NCBI GenBank assembly: GCA_029266635.1
Contig: JAQSWM010000010.1
Span: forward strand, 1 to 64,000
DNA: 64,000 nt
Origin: Sphingobacteriaceae bacterium
Lineage (GTDB): Bacteria > Bacteroidota > Bacteroidia > Sphingobacteriales > Sphingobacteriaceae
Direction of reading: 5' to 3'
Below are positions 15,534-23,288 of the stretch, one piece after another. Position 1 is the stretch's first letter. The number at the start of each line of letters is the position of its first letter. The translations under genes and the position numbers were made by a program. The notes beneath the pieces are model-generated. The model did not search any database and had not been told where the DNA came from. It saw nothing but the letters and a program-made list of their open reading frames with translations.

Positions 15534-15896
15534 GTTTCCGTTGCCTCTCAAAAATTTGATAAAAGAGATTAACATAGCTCTAACCTCATTTATTCTTTTG
15601 TTAACTAAAAGATAATCCTCTTCTGAAATGTAGCTTAGTTCGAAAGCGCAAAAGCAACAATAATCTATTTCGTTGGTAGAGCCTAAAGCGGTATCTAGAA
15701 AATGAGCAAAATCTTTGTCAGTCATGCGCCCGCACCCTTCAACTATGTTGAGGGGAATTGATAAGGAGGCTCTGGTAAGTTGAGATCTTAGCTCATACTT
15801 CTCTTCTGGAGGAAACTGCACTGCAATATTCTTCTTGACGAGCATGTTCAGTTCATGCGATTTCTTCCAAACATCAAGTTTTTTGTAGTCTCTCAT
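15519..15896 (-). CDS. four-helix-bundle protein (S23/IVP family), copy 2
   Basis: A 125-residue paralogue of the protein at 13984. It shares MRDYKKLDVWKKSH, PPEEKYELRSQLTRA, NIVEGCGR and FAHFLDTALGSTNEIDY, with the middle and C-terminal helices diverged. It lies between argC and argD, again bracketed by inverted 7-base iterons, though the iteron sequence (AGGTNNA type) is unlike that around copy 1 (AAAGACT type). The two copies are therefore not a recent tandem duplication of the whole unit; they look like independent insertions of related units. Confidence 0.9.
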   Translation of the reverse strand: MRDYKKLDVWKKSHELNMLVKKNIAVQFPPEEKYELRSQLTRASLSIPLNIVEGCGRMTDKDFAHFLDTALGSTNEIDYCCFCAFELSYISEEDYLLVNKRINEVRAMLISFIKFLRGNGNDPKP

Positions 15897-15898
15897 TG

Positions 15899-15930
15899 CC
15901 TTACACCTTCAGCCTTATACCTTTCACCTC
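15899..15930. repeat. 7-base iterons, upstream flank of four-helix gene 2
   Basis: On the minus strand AGGTGAA AGGTATA AGGCTGA AGGTGTA AGG, a clean 7-base period over four and a half units, starting right at the argC stop codon and ending three bases before the four-helix start codon. It is inverted relative to 15506-15533. Confidence 0.65.
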
Positions 15931-16915
15931 AAAATGCTACTGCCTTGAGCCTCAACCCCGCCGTCTCATCGAAACCAAACATCAAATTCATGTTTTGAAC
16001 TGCCTGTCCACTGGCTCCTTTCAACAAGTTGTCTATAATGCTGATGATAAACAGCTTATTCCCATGCTTCTCGATGTAGATCAAGACCTTGTTGGTGTTT
16101 ACTATCTGTTTCAGATCTATGTTTTTGTGGCTTACGTGCGTAAAAGGATGGCTCGCGTAATAGGTTTCGTACAAAGCTCTCGCTTCTTCCTCGCTTAGAG
16201 CGCTTTGGAGATAAACCGCAGAGTAAATGCCGCGGGTAAAAGCTCCGCGTTGCGGTATGAAGCTGATCTCCTGATCAAAGTTTGCTTGAAGTTGCTTCAG
16301 GCTTTCGCCGATTTCATTCAAATGCTGGTGACCAAATGCTTTATAAACTGAAAGATTATTGCTGCGCCAGGTGAAGTGAGATGTTGCCGAAAGGCTCTGC
16401 CCTGCTCCGGTAGAACCCGTTGTAGCATTGATATGTACTTCGGATTTCAATAATCCCTTTGCTGCCAGCGGGAGAAGTGTCAACTGAATTCCCGTAGCAA
16501 AACATCCCGGATTAGCAATGTTCGAAGCTTTTTTGATCTCCTCGCGATTCAACTCCGGCAAGCCGTAAACGAACCTACGATTCAGGATTTGCGATTCGCG
16601 ATTTGCTCCAAGCCTGAAATCCTGACTCAGGTCAATGATCTTAACCTGAGCATCAATCGCGTTAGCTTCTAAAAACTTCTTTGCATCGCCGTGCCCCACG
16701 CAAAGGAAGAGCACGTCAATATCTTGTTGAAGTTCGCCAGTAAATTTTAAATCTGTATCGCCAAGCAGATCAGTGTGAACAGCAGAAATCAGATTGCCTG
16801 AATTGCTGTTGCTATGTACAAAGACGATGTCAACATTCGGGTGATTGATCAGGATGCGCAGCAGTTCCCCACCGGTGTAGCCTGCGCCCCCAACGATGCC
16901 AGCCCTAATTTTCAT
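15929..16915 (-). CDS. argC: N-acetyl-gamma-glutamyl-phosphate reductase
   Basis: NADPH-dependent reduction of acyl-glutamyl phosphate to the semialdehyde. 328 residues with the nucleotide-binding GIVGGAGYTGGELLR and the active-site cysteine in NIANPGCFATG. Between DFRL and FVYGLPELNRE, where the family normally has only a few residues, lies GANRESQILNRR, coded by four exact-period 7-base units (16576-16603), a probable in-frame insertion. Overlaps argG by 11 bases. Confidence 0.93.
   Translation of the reverse strand: MKIRAGIVGGAGYTGGELLRILINHPNVDIVFVHSNSNSGNLISAVHTDLLGDTDLKFTGELQQDIDVLFLCVGHGDAKKFLEANAIDAQVKIIDLSQDFRLGANRESQILNRRFVYGLPELNREEIKKASNIANPGCFATGIQLTLLPLAAKGLLKSEVHINATTGSTGAGQSLSATSHFTWRSNNLSVYKAFGHQHLNEIGESLKQLQANFDQEISFIPQRGAFTRGIYSAVYLQSALSEEEARALYETYYASHPFTHVSHKNIDLKQIVNTNKVLIYIEKHGNKLFIISIIDNLLKGASGQAVQNMNLMFGFDETAGLRLKAVAF
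16576..16603 (-). repeat. in-frame 7-base iterons inside argC
   Basis: On the minus strand AATCGCG AATCGCA AATCCTG AATCGTA, 28 bases, exactly four 7-base units. It codes for part of the extra loop of ArgC before FVYGLPEL. The same architecture, with other unit sequences, occurs at several gene junctions in the window. Confidence 0.6.
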
Positions 16916-18098
16916 CAGAGTTCACTTTGTGGTAAATCATTACCTGGTTGCCGAAAATCTTGGAAAATCCTTTCACGTCCTCGCCCGTCCAGGCGTTGTT
17001 CATTTCTCCGTAGCTGCCGAATTTGCTCGACATTAGATCATGCTTAGATTCAATTCCAATGATCTGGAAACGATAAGGCAATAACTCTACGAACACTTTC
17101 CCACTGACGCTTTTTTGTGTATCAGCTAAGAAAGCTTCAATATTCCGCATAATCGGATCGTGGAACTGACCTTCGTGTAACCAGTTGCCGTAGAACGATG
17201 CTAACTGATCTTTCCAGCTAAGCTGCCATTTGGTGAGCGTATGCTTCTCCAGGGTGTGGTGCGCCTTGATGATGATAATCGGTGCGGCTGCTTCAAAACC
17301 AACCCGGCCCTTAATGCCAATGATTGTATCGCCAACGTGAATATCGCGGCCAATGCCAAAGGGCTGTGCAATTGCCTGTAGCTTTTGGATAGCTTTTACA
17401 GGCTCCATCGCTTCTCCATCGATGCCCGTCAGTTCGCCTTTGTCAAAAGTTAATTCAATTTTGCGGGATTGCGTTTCGCTCACCTGTGTTGGCCAGGCTT
17501 CTTCGGGCAGGGTGCCATGGGAAGTAAGAGTTTCCTGCCCGCCAACCGATGTTCCCCAAAGCCCTTTGTTGATGGAATAGCGTGCTTTTTCAGCACTGTA
17601 TTCCACGCCATGATTTTTTAGGTATTCAATCTCTGCTTCGCGGCTTAATTTCAAATCGCGGATTGGCGTGATGATCTCAACTCCCGGAATAAGGATGTTG
17701 AATATCATATCAAAACGCACCTGGTCGTTGCCGGCTCCGGTTGAGCCGTGCGCCACATAATCAGCGCCAATCTTCTTTACGTAGTTTGCGATCGCGGTAG
17801 CCTGGCTCACACGCTCTGCGCTAACAGAGAGCGGGTAAGTAGCATTTTTTAACACGTTGCCGAACACCAGGTATTTTATGCAGCTTTGGTAATAATTACT
17901 GGTTTCATCTACAACAGCATGCGATGCAACGCCTAAGGCATAAGCCCGCTGTTCTATATTTTTAAGCTCTTCTTCAGAAAAACCGCCGGTGTTTACAATT
18001 ACAGAGTGGACTTCAAGATCACGATCCTGAGATAAATAAATGGCGCAAAATGAGGTGTCTAAACCTCCGCTAAATGCCAATACTACTTTTTTCTTCAT
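16905..18098 (-). CDS. argG: argininosuccinate synthase
   Basis: Joins citrulline and aspartate with ATP. 397 residues with the pyrophosphatase loop AFSGGLDTSFC at the N-terminus and HGSTGAGNDQVRFD in the middle. It is the second gene of the operon. argH and argE, the partners needed to finish the pathway, are not in this window, so they must be located elsewhere. Confidence 0.95.
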   Translation of the reverse strand: MKKKVVLAFSGGLDTSFCAIYLSQDRDLEVHSVIVNTGGFSEEELKNIEQRAYALGVASHAVVDETSNYYQSCIKYLVFGNVLKNATYPLSVSAERVSQATAIANYVKKIGADYVAHGSTGAGNDQVRFDMIFNILIPGVEIITPIRDLKLSREAEIEYLKNHGVEYSAEKARYSINKGLWGTSVGGQETLTSHGTLPEEAWPTQVSETQSRKIELTFDKGELTGIDGEAMEPVKAIQKLQAIAQPFGIGRDIHVGDTIIGIKGRVGFEAAAPIIIIKAHHTLEKHTLTKWQLSWKDQLASFYGNWLHEGQFHDPIMRNIEAFLADTQKSVSGKVFVELLPYRFQIIGIESKHDLMSSKFGSYGEMNNAWTGEDVKGFSKIFGNQVMIYHKVNSDEN

Positions 18099-18144
18099 TT
18101 TATGCGAATTTGCGAACTCTGATAAGCTCGCAATTAAGTGTTGA

Positions 18145-18843
18145 TTAAATATGTAAAGCTTTCCAAACCAGAGCCGGCAGCACAGGCACCATTTTTAAGC
18201 TGTTCCGAAGCTTTTCTTCTATCACATCAAAAATGGAAGATTTTGCAACGATCTTATTAGCCTCCTGCTCAATTTCCTTTTGCTTTTCTTCTTTCTGTTT
18301 CAGCTTGTCGGCAGGGTCCCAAAGCATGGCTGTGCACAGGCAGTTTTTCCGCTCCTTCATGGTCAGGATATCGTAATTCACACAGCTTTGGCATCCTTTC
18401 CAAAAGTTTTCGTCCTGGGTAAGCTCTGAATACGTAACAGGTTCATAGCCCAAATCAGAATTGATCTTCATCACAGCTAAACCAGTTGTAAGCCCGAAAA
18501 TTTTAGCCGCAGGATATTTCTCCCTGGAAAGCTCAAAAACCCTTTTCTTTATTTTTTTAGCTAAACCAGCTTTGCGGAAAATAGGGTTTACGATTAAGCC
18601 TGAATTAGCAACAAACTCGCCGTCCCAGGTTTCGATGTAACAAAAGCCTGCCCAGGTGCCATCTTTGTGAAGGGCTATAACGGCTTTGCCCTCGAGCATT
18701 TTCTGGGCCACGTACTCCGGCGAGCGCCTTGCAATACCCGTGCCCCTGGCTCGGGCCGACTCCTCCATTTCATCACAAATTTGCTGTGCGTATGTGGTAT
18801 GTTCTTCTGTTGCAGGAATTACAACAAAATCGTTTTCTTCCAT
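18145..18843 (-). CDS. GNAT family N-acetyltransferase, probable N-acyl-glutamate synthase
   Basis: A 232-residue protein with a GNAT core in residues 1-145 (NSGLIVNPIFRKAGLAKKIKKR resembles the acetyl-CoA loop, here R-K-A-G-L-A). It heads the arginine operon, where the first enzyme (ArgA) is otherwise missing, so it is the likely source of N-acetylglutamate in this organism. A cysteine cluster follows the core (GCQSC and, 13 residues on, NCLC), then a Lys/Glu-rich helix. The cluster could bind a metal. Role inferred from position; family is confident. Confidence 0.85.
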   Translation of the reverse strand: MEENDFVVIPATEEHTTYAQQICDEMEESARARGTGIARRSPEYVAQKMLEGKAVIALHKDGTWAGFCYIETWDGEFVANSGLIVNPIFRKAGLAKKIKKRVFELSREKYPAAKIFGLTTGLAVMKINSDLGYEPVTYSELTQDENFWKGCQSCVNYDILTMKERKNCLCTAMLWDPADKLKQKEEKQKEIEQEANKIVAKSSIFDVIEEKLRNSLKMVPVLPALVWKALHI

Positions 18844-18850
18844 TTGTTAT

Positions 18851-18892
18851 AAGAAAATCCGCTTAGCGGAAAAGGCTACGCTTTTAGCCTTT
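18851..18892 (-). terminator. attenuator-like double hairpin before the arginine operon
   Basis: Reading the minus strand: hairpin AAAGGCT / AGCCTTT (7 bp, 8-base loop), then immediately TCCGC-TAA-GCGGA followed by TTTTCTT, a classic intrinsic terminator, ending only 7 bases before the ATG of the first operon gene. A terminator at this place would stop transcription unless an alternative structure forms, the layout of an attenuator or riboswitch expression platform. Confidence 0.6.
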
Positions 18893-18920
18893 GGTTTAAA
18901 AATAAGTTGATTATCTATTG

Positions 18921-18943
18921 ATAAAAGAACCGTGCGGAACGGT
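18921..18943 (-). terminator. intrinsic terminator-like hairpin
   Basis: Minus strand ACCGT-TCCGC-ACGGT followed by TCTTTTAT. It would end a transcript about 80 bases before the arginine operon start. The stem is short (5 bp) but the U-tract is good. Confidence 0.5.
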
Positions 18944-19110
18944 AAAGGTTTGAAAGAGGGGGAGTTCAAACCCGCGGCATAAAGGGCCGTCGTTGCCTAA
19001 AAGCAATTGTGCGTTTTCCGCAAATTTCACATGCCGGCACATGCCCAAAACCAGGTTGAGCTAGGTTAACCGAAACAGGCATGTAAGCGAATATTTTCAT
19101 CTCAGGCTAT
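18921..19110 (-). ncRNA. unidentified structured leader or small RNA
   Basis: This 190-base stretch carries no gene but several hairpins in succession (plus-strand coordinates): 18929-18943 (ACCGT/ACGGT), 18947-18972 (GGTTTGAA/TTCAAACC, perfect 8 bp), a CGGC/GCCG stem at about 18975-18989, a TTGC/GCAA stem, a TGCG/CGCA stem, and a CATGCCGGCACATG segment near 19030. On the minus strand the last hairpin is followed by TTCTTTT, like a terminator, giving either a free small RNA or an upstream leader of the arginine operon. I do not recognise it as tmRNA, 6S, SRP, RNase P or a known riboswitch. Confidence 0.4.
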
Positions 19111-19214
19111 TTGACTTAGAGTGAATAGTTTAAACGATGCAAAAATTCTAATAAAAATTGTGTATTACAATATCTATTTTCTATTTCATTGTAAAAACTA
19201 AAGAGTTTATGCGA

Positions 19215-19946
19215 TTACTGCACTTTTCGGAGCTTAATAATTCCCGCCCAATGCATTAGCTTCATTACCGGATAGACAGGGTCAACTTCAAACCATCTGT
19301 GGGCAAAGTTTGCACTGTTGGGATGTTTATGATGATTGTTTTGGAAAAGCTCGCCCAACATGAGGAAGTCGAAGGGGGTAGTGTTTCTTGATTTGTCGTT
19401 ATTATCGAAATTGGAATACCCGTATTTATGCCCGCACCAGTTGACAATTGCCCCATGGATTGGTCCCATTAAAAAATGGATTGGCAACAGCAAAAACATC
19501 CACCAATGAGTAGCGAAGGCGATATAAAACCAGGTGTATAATCCTCCGAAAGCTATCCTTGAAATAATTGATGAACCAACCCGGTCTATAAACGGCCACT
19601 CCGGGTAATTTCCGGTAAACCGAAATTCCGGATTTTTGGTGTTGTTAACGTGATCCCGGAAGGTTTTTATCGTTGCCATCATCATCTGAAAGACATCGGT
19701 AAAGAAGTGAGGCGAATGCGGATCTTTCTCAGTATCACTGTAAGCATGGTGCTCCCGGTGCATCAGTGCGTAAGCCCTGGGGTTTAAGAATGAAGCTCCT
19801 TCAAAAATGTATGCTAATATGTAAAAAACGCGTTCCCAGAATTTGTTCGTAGTAAACATACGGTGTGACGCGTAACGGTGCTGGAAAAAAGTCTGGAAGA
19901 ATAAGGACAAGAACCAGTGAGCAATGAAGAAAATTAAAATATACAT
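19215..19946 (-). CDS. acyl-CoA / fatty acid desaturase
   Basis: Membrane di-iron desaturase introducing a double bond in fatty acyl chains. 243 residues with the three histidine boxes of the family: HRYASH (residues 23-28), HREHH (about 63-67) and NNHHKHP (about 205-211). Hydrophobic helices surround the boxes. It is shorter than eukaryotic delta-9 desaturases but normal for the bacterial group. A 168-base region separates it from the DUF2383 gene; it may have its own promoter. Confidence 0.92.
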   Translation of the reverse strand: MYILIFFIAHWFLSLFFQTFFQHRYASHRMFTTNKFWERVFYILAYIFEGASFLNPRAYALMHREHHAYSDTEKDPHSPHFFTDVFQMMMATIKTFRDHVNNTKNPEFRFTGNYPEWPFIDRVGSSIISRIAFGGLYTWFYIAFATHWWMFLLLPIHFLMGPIHGAIVNWCGHKYGYSNFDNNDKSRNTTPFDFLMLGELFQNNHHKHPNSANFAHRWFEVDPVYPVMKLMHWAGIIKLRKVQ

Positions 19947-20068
19947 ATATCGTGTTGAAGATTATTGATCAGCTTACTAGCCATAACAATTATTTTTCCA
20001 CGATAATTTTGTATGATTTGATGTTGCTGCCATTGTAACGATACTAAGTGGGATTTGTTGTAAATAAA

Positions 20069-20096
20069 AAGCCGCCCATGTAGGGCGGCTTCTTCA
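20069..20096 (-). terminator. intrinsic terminator after the DUF2383 gene
   Basis: Perfect stem AAGCCGCCC / GGGCGGCTT with loop ATGTA. On the minus strand it is followed by TTTTTATTTA and lies 24 bases past the stop of the upstream gene. Confidence 0.85.
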
Positions 20097-20114
20097 GCAC
20101 TTAATCCTTCCTCA

Positions 20115-20573
20115 CTAAACTTGCGCATCACGCAATGCTTTGATCTGATCGTGAGATTCTCTTAGTTTTTGTTTCTGTTCGGTAATCAACGAACGGATAT
20201 GAGCAGGCATGCTTTCATCTTCAAGAGCCATTTTGTAGGCTTTTTGAGCGGCATCTTCGCCGAACTCACAGTTGCTAAGCACTGTTTTACGGTCGTGACC
20301 GGTAAACATTGCTTTTACGTCCATCCAGGCACGGTAAATTTTGCCGCTGGCAGTGGTACCTTTATCAACATCGTCGCCCATTGCGCTAATCTCAGTAGCC
20401 AGAGCTAACTTATACTGGTGGCTTTCGCCGATCATCTTTACGAAAAGGGATTTTAAATCGCTATCCTCATCATGAAGTTCTTTGATAGCTCTTTCATATC
20501 CGTTGATACGATCATTATTTATCTGAACCAAGTCGTTCAGAATTGTAGTGGTCATTTCTGCTGTAGTTTCCAT
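20115..20573 (-). CDS. PA2169/DUF2383 family four-helix-bundle protein
   Basis: A 152-residue ferritin-like helical protein of the PA2169 family. It begins METTAEMTTTILNDLVQINNDR and contains a repeated acidic/histidine pattern in long helices. The family is often stress-induced; no enzymatic activity is established. The start at 20573 was chosen because the upstream codons of the open frame do not look like protein. Single-gene unit with its own terminator. Confidence 0.85.
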   Translation of the reverse strand: METTAEMTTTILNDLVQINNDRINGYERAIKELHDEDSDLKSLFVKMIGESHQYKLALATEISAMGDDVDKGTTASGKIYRAWMDVKAMFTGHDRKTVLSNCEFGEDAAQKAYKMALEDESMPAHIRSLITEQKQKLRESHDQIKALRDAQV

Positions 20574-20706
20574 ATTAGTGTTTGATAGATTTACACCAAC
20601 CAACTCAACTTCTGTTCCAAAAAACTGATAACGAGGTAATTTAATCCTGATATGCTGAATTGGAAGCACCTGTAGGCATTATGGTTGTGGCTTGCTACCT
20701 TTGGCC

Positions 20707-21468
20707 GTGGCCGATCATTCCCGAAAATTCATAGAGCTGTCTTATAATGGCAACAACTACCATGGCTGGCAGGTACAACCAAACGCAGTAACGGTTCAGG
20801 CGGTGGTCCACAAAGCGCTAAGCACCTTCTTTCGTTTGCCAATTGAAACACTCGGCTGCGGGCGCACCGACACAGGCGTTCACGCTACACAGTTCTTCGC
20901 TCATTTTGATCTGCCCGAAGAAACTTCCACCCCCGAAAGCATCATCCAAAACATAAATGCCCTGCTTCCGCACGATATCGCGGTTAAGCGCCTCATCTCC
21001 GTGCTGCCAGATGCGCACGCCCGCTTTGATGCCACTTCACGCTCTTACCAATACCACATCCACTTTCGCAAAGACCCTTTTAAGCATAACCGTTCGTGGC
21101 TATTGCGGGATTTTCCCGATGTGGAGGCTATGAACCAGTCCGCAACAATATTATCAGAATACACTGATTTTAGCAGCTTCAGCAAATCGAACACCCAGGT
21201 CTTTACAAATAACTGCATTATCAAAAGAGCTGAATGGCAGCATTTTGAGGAAGGATTGATCTTTCACATTACCGCCGACCGCTTCCTGCGCAACATGGTG
21301 CGGGCAATTGTGGGCACACTGATAGAAGTTGGTCGCGGCAACTTAAAACCAGAAGAAATCAGGAAAATTATTGAAAGCAAGAACCGCTCAAATGCGGGGA
21401 GTTCGGTGCCGGCTTGCGGCCTATATTTAACAGAAGTAGTTTACCCATATATACCAGCAAATGTCTGA
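20707..21468 (+). CDS. truA: tRNA pseudouridine(38-40) synthase
   Basis: Converts uridines 38-40 of tRNA anticodon arms to pseudouridine. About 253 residues, with the catalytic aspartate in GCGRTDTGVHATQ and the N-terminal FIELSYNGNNYHGWQ. There is no in-frame ATG near the start; GTG at 20707 is preferred, TTG at 20692 is an alternative. Ends by overlapping the ABC transporter gene by 8 bases. Confidence 0.92.
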   Translation: MADHSRKFIELSYNGNNYHGWQVQPNAVTVQAVVHKALSTFFRLPIETLGCGRTDTGVHATQFFAHFDLPEETSTPESIIQNINALLPHDIAVKRLISVLPDAHARFDATSRSYQYHIHFRKDPFKHNRSWLLRDFPDVEAMNQSATILSEYTDFSSFSKSNTQVFTNNCIIKRAEWQHFEEGLIFHITADRFLRNMVRAIVGTLIEVGRGNLKPEEIRKIIESKNRSNAGSSVPACGLYLTEVVYPYIPANV

Positions 21469-23263
21469 AGTTACCGGCAAAGCAGTAGATATAAAGTTGT
21501 TGGGGCGGGTGATGCGGTATGTGCGGCCGTACCGGCTCCTCTTTGTAATGGCCGCCATACTTACCATACTGCTTTCAGTGATCTCGCTTGCACAGCCTCT
21601 ATTGATGGAGTGGGCGGTGGATAAATATATCCTTACTGGAGACTACTCCGGATTGTGGAACCTTGTTCTCGTGATGGTTGGACTCTTGCTGTTGCAAACC
21701 ATTATTCAATACTACCAGACTTTTACAACCAATTCGCTCGGGCAGTCGGTTATCCTTGATCTGCGGAAGCATGTTTTTGGGCACATCAGTTCTTTGCGGC
21801 TGAAGTATTTTGACCGGACACCTATCGGGATGCTGATTACACGCACAGTTTCGGATTTGGAGACAATTGCTGATATCTTTTCTGAAGGGCTTATCTCAAT
21901 CCTCGGCGATATGCTTCTGGTAATCGGAATCCTGGTGCTGATGCTTGTGCAGGATTGGCGGCTGACCCTCGTAACTCTCATTCCCATGCCGCTGCTCTTT
22001 TTAGCCACGTACATTTTTAAGGAAGCCATAAAAGATGCTTTTCAGGATGTTCGCACGCAGGTAGCCAAGCTCAATACCTTCCTGCAGGAGCACATTACCG
22101 GCATGAGCATCATTCAATATTTCGCTCGTGAAAACCAGGAAATGCACAAATTTCAAGAAGTGAACAAGCTTCATCGCGATGCGCATATCCGATCAAACTG
22201 GTACTATTCCATTTTCTTTCCTGTAGTGGAGATCATTTCGGCGATGTCGCTGGGCTTGCTGGTTTGGTATGGCTCGAAGCGGATACTTTCTGACCAGGAA
22301 ATCGCTGCAGTTTTAAAAAACTTTGAGGGGGTTACACCGGGGCTGATCATCTCCTTTATCGCTTTAACGAATATGCTTTTCAGGCCCATCCGCCAACTGG
22401 CGGATAAATTCAACACTTTGCAAATGGGCATGGTAGGTGCCGACCGCATATTTAAAGTGCTGGATACAAAGGAAGCCACAGTAAATGCGGGCAAGCTTAA
22501 GCCTGAAGACATCCGGGGTGAAATAGAATTCAAGCATGTCTGGTTTGCTTATAATGAGGAGAATTGGGTACTGAAAGATATTTCGTTCGAGGTAAAGCCG
22601 GGGGAAACGCTGGCATTGGTGGGAGCAACGGGTGCGGGGAAATCTTCAACAATAAATATTCTCAACCGATTTTATGAGATCAGCAAAGGCAAGGTTAAGT
22701 TAGACGGCATCGATATCCGGGATTATGAGCTTGATTTCCTGCGAAGCCAGATTGCAACTGTTATCCAGGATGTTTTTCTTTTTTCTGATTCCATCGCCAA
22801 CAACATCAGCCTTAACAATCCGAATATCGGCAGGGAGAGAATGATTGCAGCAGCCAAAGAGGTTGGTGCGCATGAGTTTATAGAGCGTTTGCCCGGCGGA
22901 TATGATTATCAGGTAATGGAGCGTGGCGCAACACTTTCGTCTGGACAAGCACAGCTCATTTCCTTTATCCGAGCATTGGTGTATGATCCTCGGATATTGG
23001 TTTTAGACGAAGCAACTTCCTCGGTTGATACGGAAACAGAAGAACTCATCCAAACCGCTATCCAAAAGCTGATGCAGGGGCGCACTTCCATCGTGATCGC
23101 TCACCGGCTTTCAACCATCCAGAACGCTGATAAAATTATTGTTTTAGATCACGGGGAAATAATGGAAGCAGGATCTCACCAAGAGTTGCTGAAACTAAAC
23201 GGATACTATAAAAGGCTTTACGATCTACAGTTCAACAGTGGAGGAATTGAAAAGGCCAGCTAA
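21461..23263 (+). CDS. ABC exporter, fused permease and ATPase
   Basis: A 600-residue half-transporter of the MdlB/LmrA type. Six transmembrane helices occupy about residues 20-325; the nucleotide-binding domain follows, with Walker A GATGAGKSS, signature LSSGQAQL (LSGGQ variant), Walker B ILVLDEATSSVD and the switch histidine in VIAHRLS. Probably exports a lipid or drug; substrate unknown. Transcribed with truA. The stop codon lies in the loop of a terminator. Confidence 0.92.
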   Translation: MSEVTGKAVDIKLLGRVMRYVRPYRLLFVMAAILTILLSVISLAQPLLMEWAVDKYILTGDYSGLWNLVLVMVGLLLLQTIIQYYQTFTTNSLGQSVILDLRKHVFGHISSLRLKYFDRTPIGMLITRTVSDLETIADIFSEGLISILGDMLLVIGILVLMLVQDWRLTLVTLIPMPLLFLATYIFKEAIKDAFQDVRTQVAKLNTFLQEHITGMSIIQYFARENQEMHKFQEVNKLHRDAHIRSNWYYSIFFPVVEIISAMSLGLLVWYGSKRILSDQEIAAVLKNFEGVTPGLIISFIALTNMLFRPIRQLADKFNTLQMGMVGADRIFKVLDTKEATVNAGKLKPEDIRGEIEFKHVWFAYNEENWVLKDISFEVKPGETLALVGATGAGKSSTINILNRFYEISKGKVKLDGIDIRDYELDFLRSQIATVIQDVFLFSDSIANNISLNNPNIGRERMIAAAKEVGAHEFIERLPGGYDYQVMERGATLSSGQAQLISFIRALVYDPRILVLDEATSSVDTETEELIQTAIQKLMQGRTSIVIAHRLSTIQNADKIIVLDHGEIMEAGSHQELLKLNGYYKRLYDLQFNSGGIEKAS

Positions 23264-23280
23264 GTTGCTGGCCTTAATTC
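23252..23280. terminator. bidirectional terminator between the ABC exporter and lepB
   Basis: Perfect 9-bp stem AAGGCCAGC / GCTGGCCTT with loop TAAGTT. The loop contains the ABC gene stop codon. On the minus strand the stem is followed by TTTT, so it also serves lepB. Confidence 0.8.
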
Positions 23281-23288
23281 TATCGTTG

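Noticed and set aside
13984-15896. Diversity-generating retroelement (Avd-like genes)
   Set aside because: The four-helix proteins resemble Avd, but there is no reverse transcriptase or template/variable repeat pair in the window.
18921-19110. tmRNA, 6S, SRP or RNase P RNA
   Set aside because: Conserved words of these RNAs (tRNA-like CCA end, SRP tetraloop region, RNase P core) were looked for and not found.
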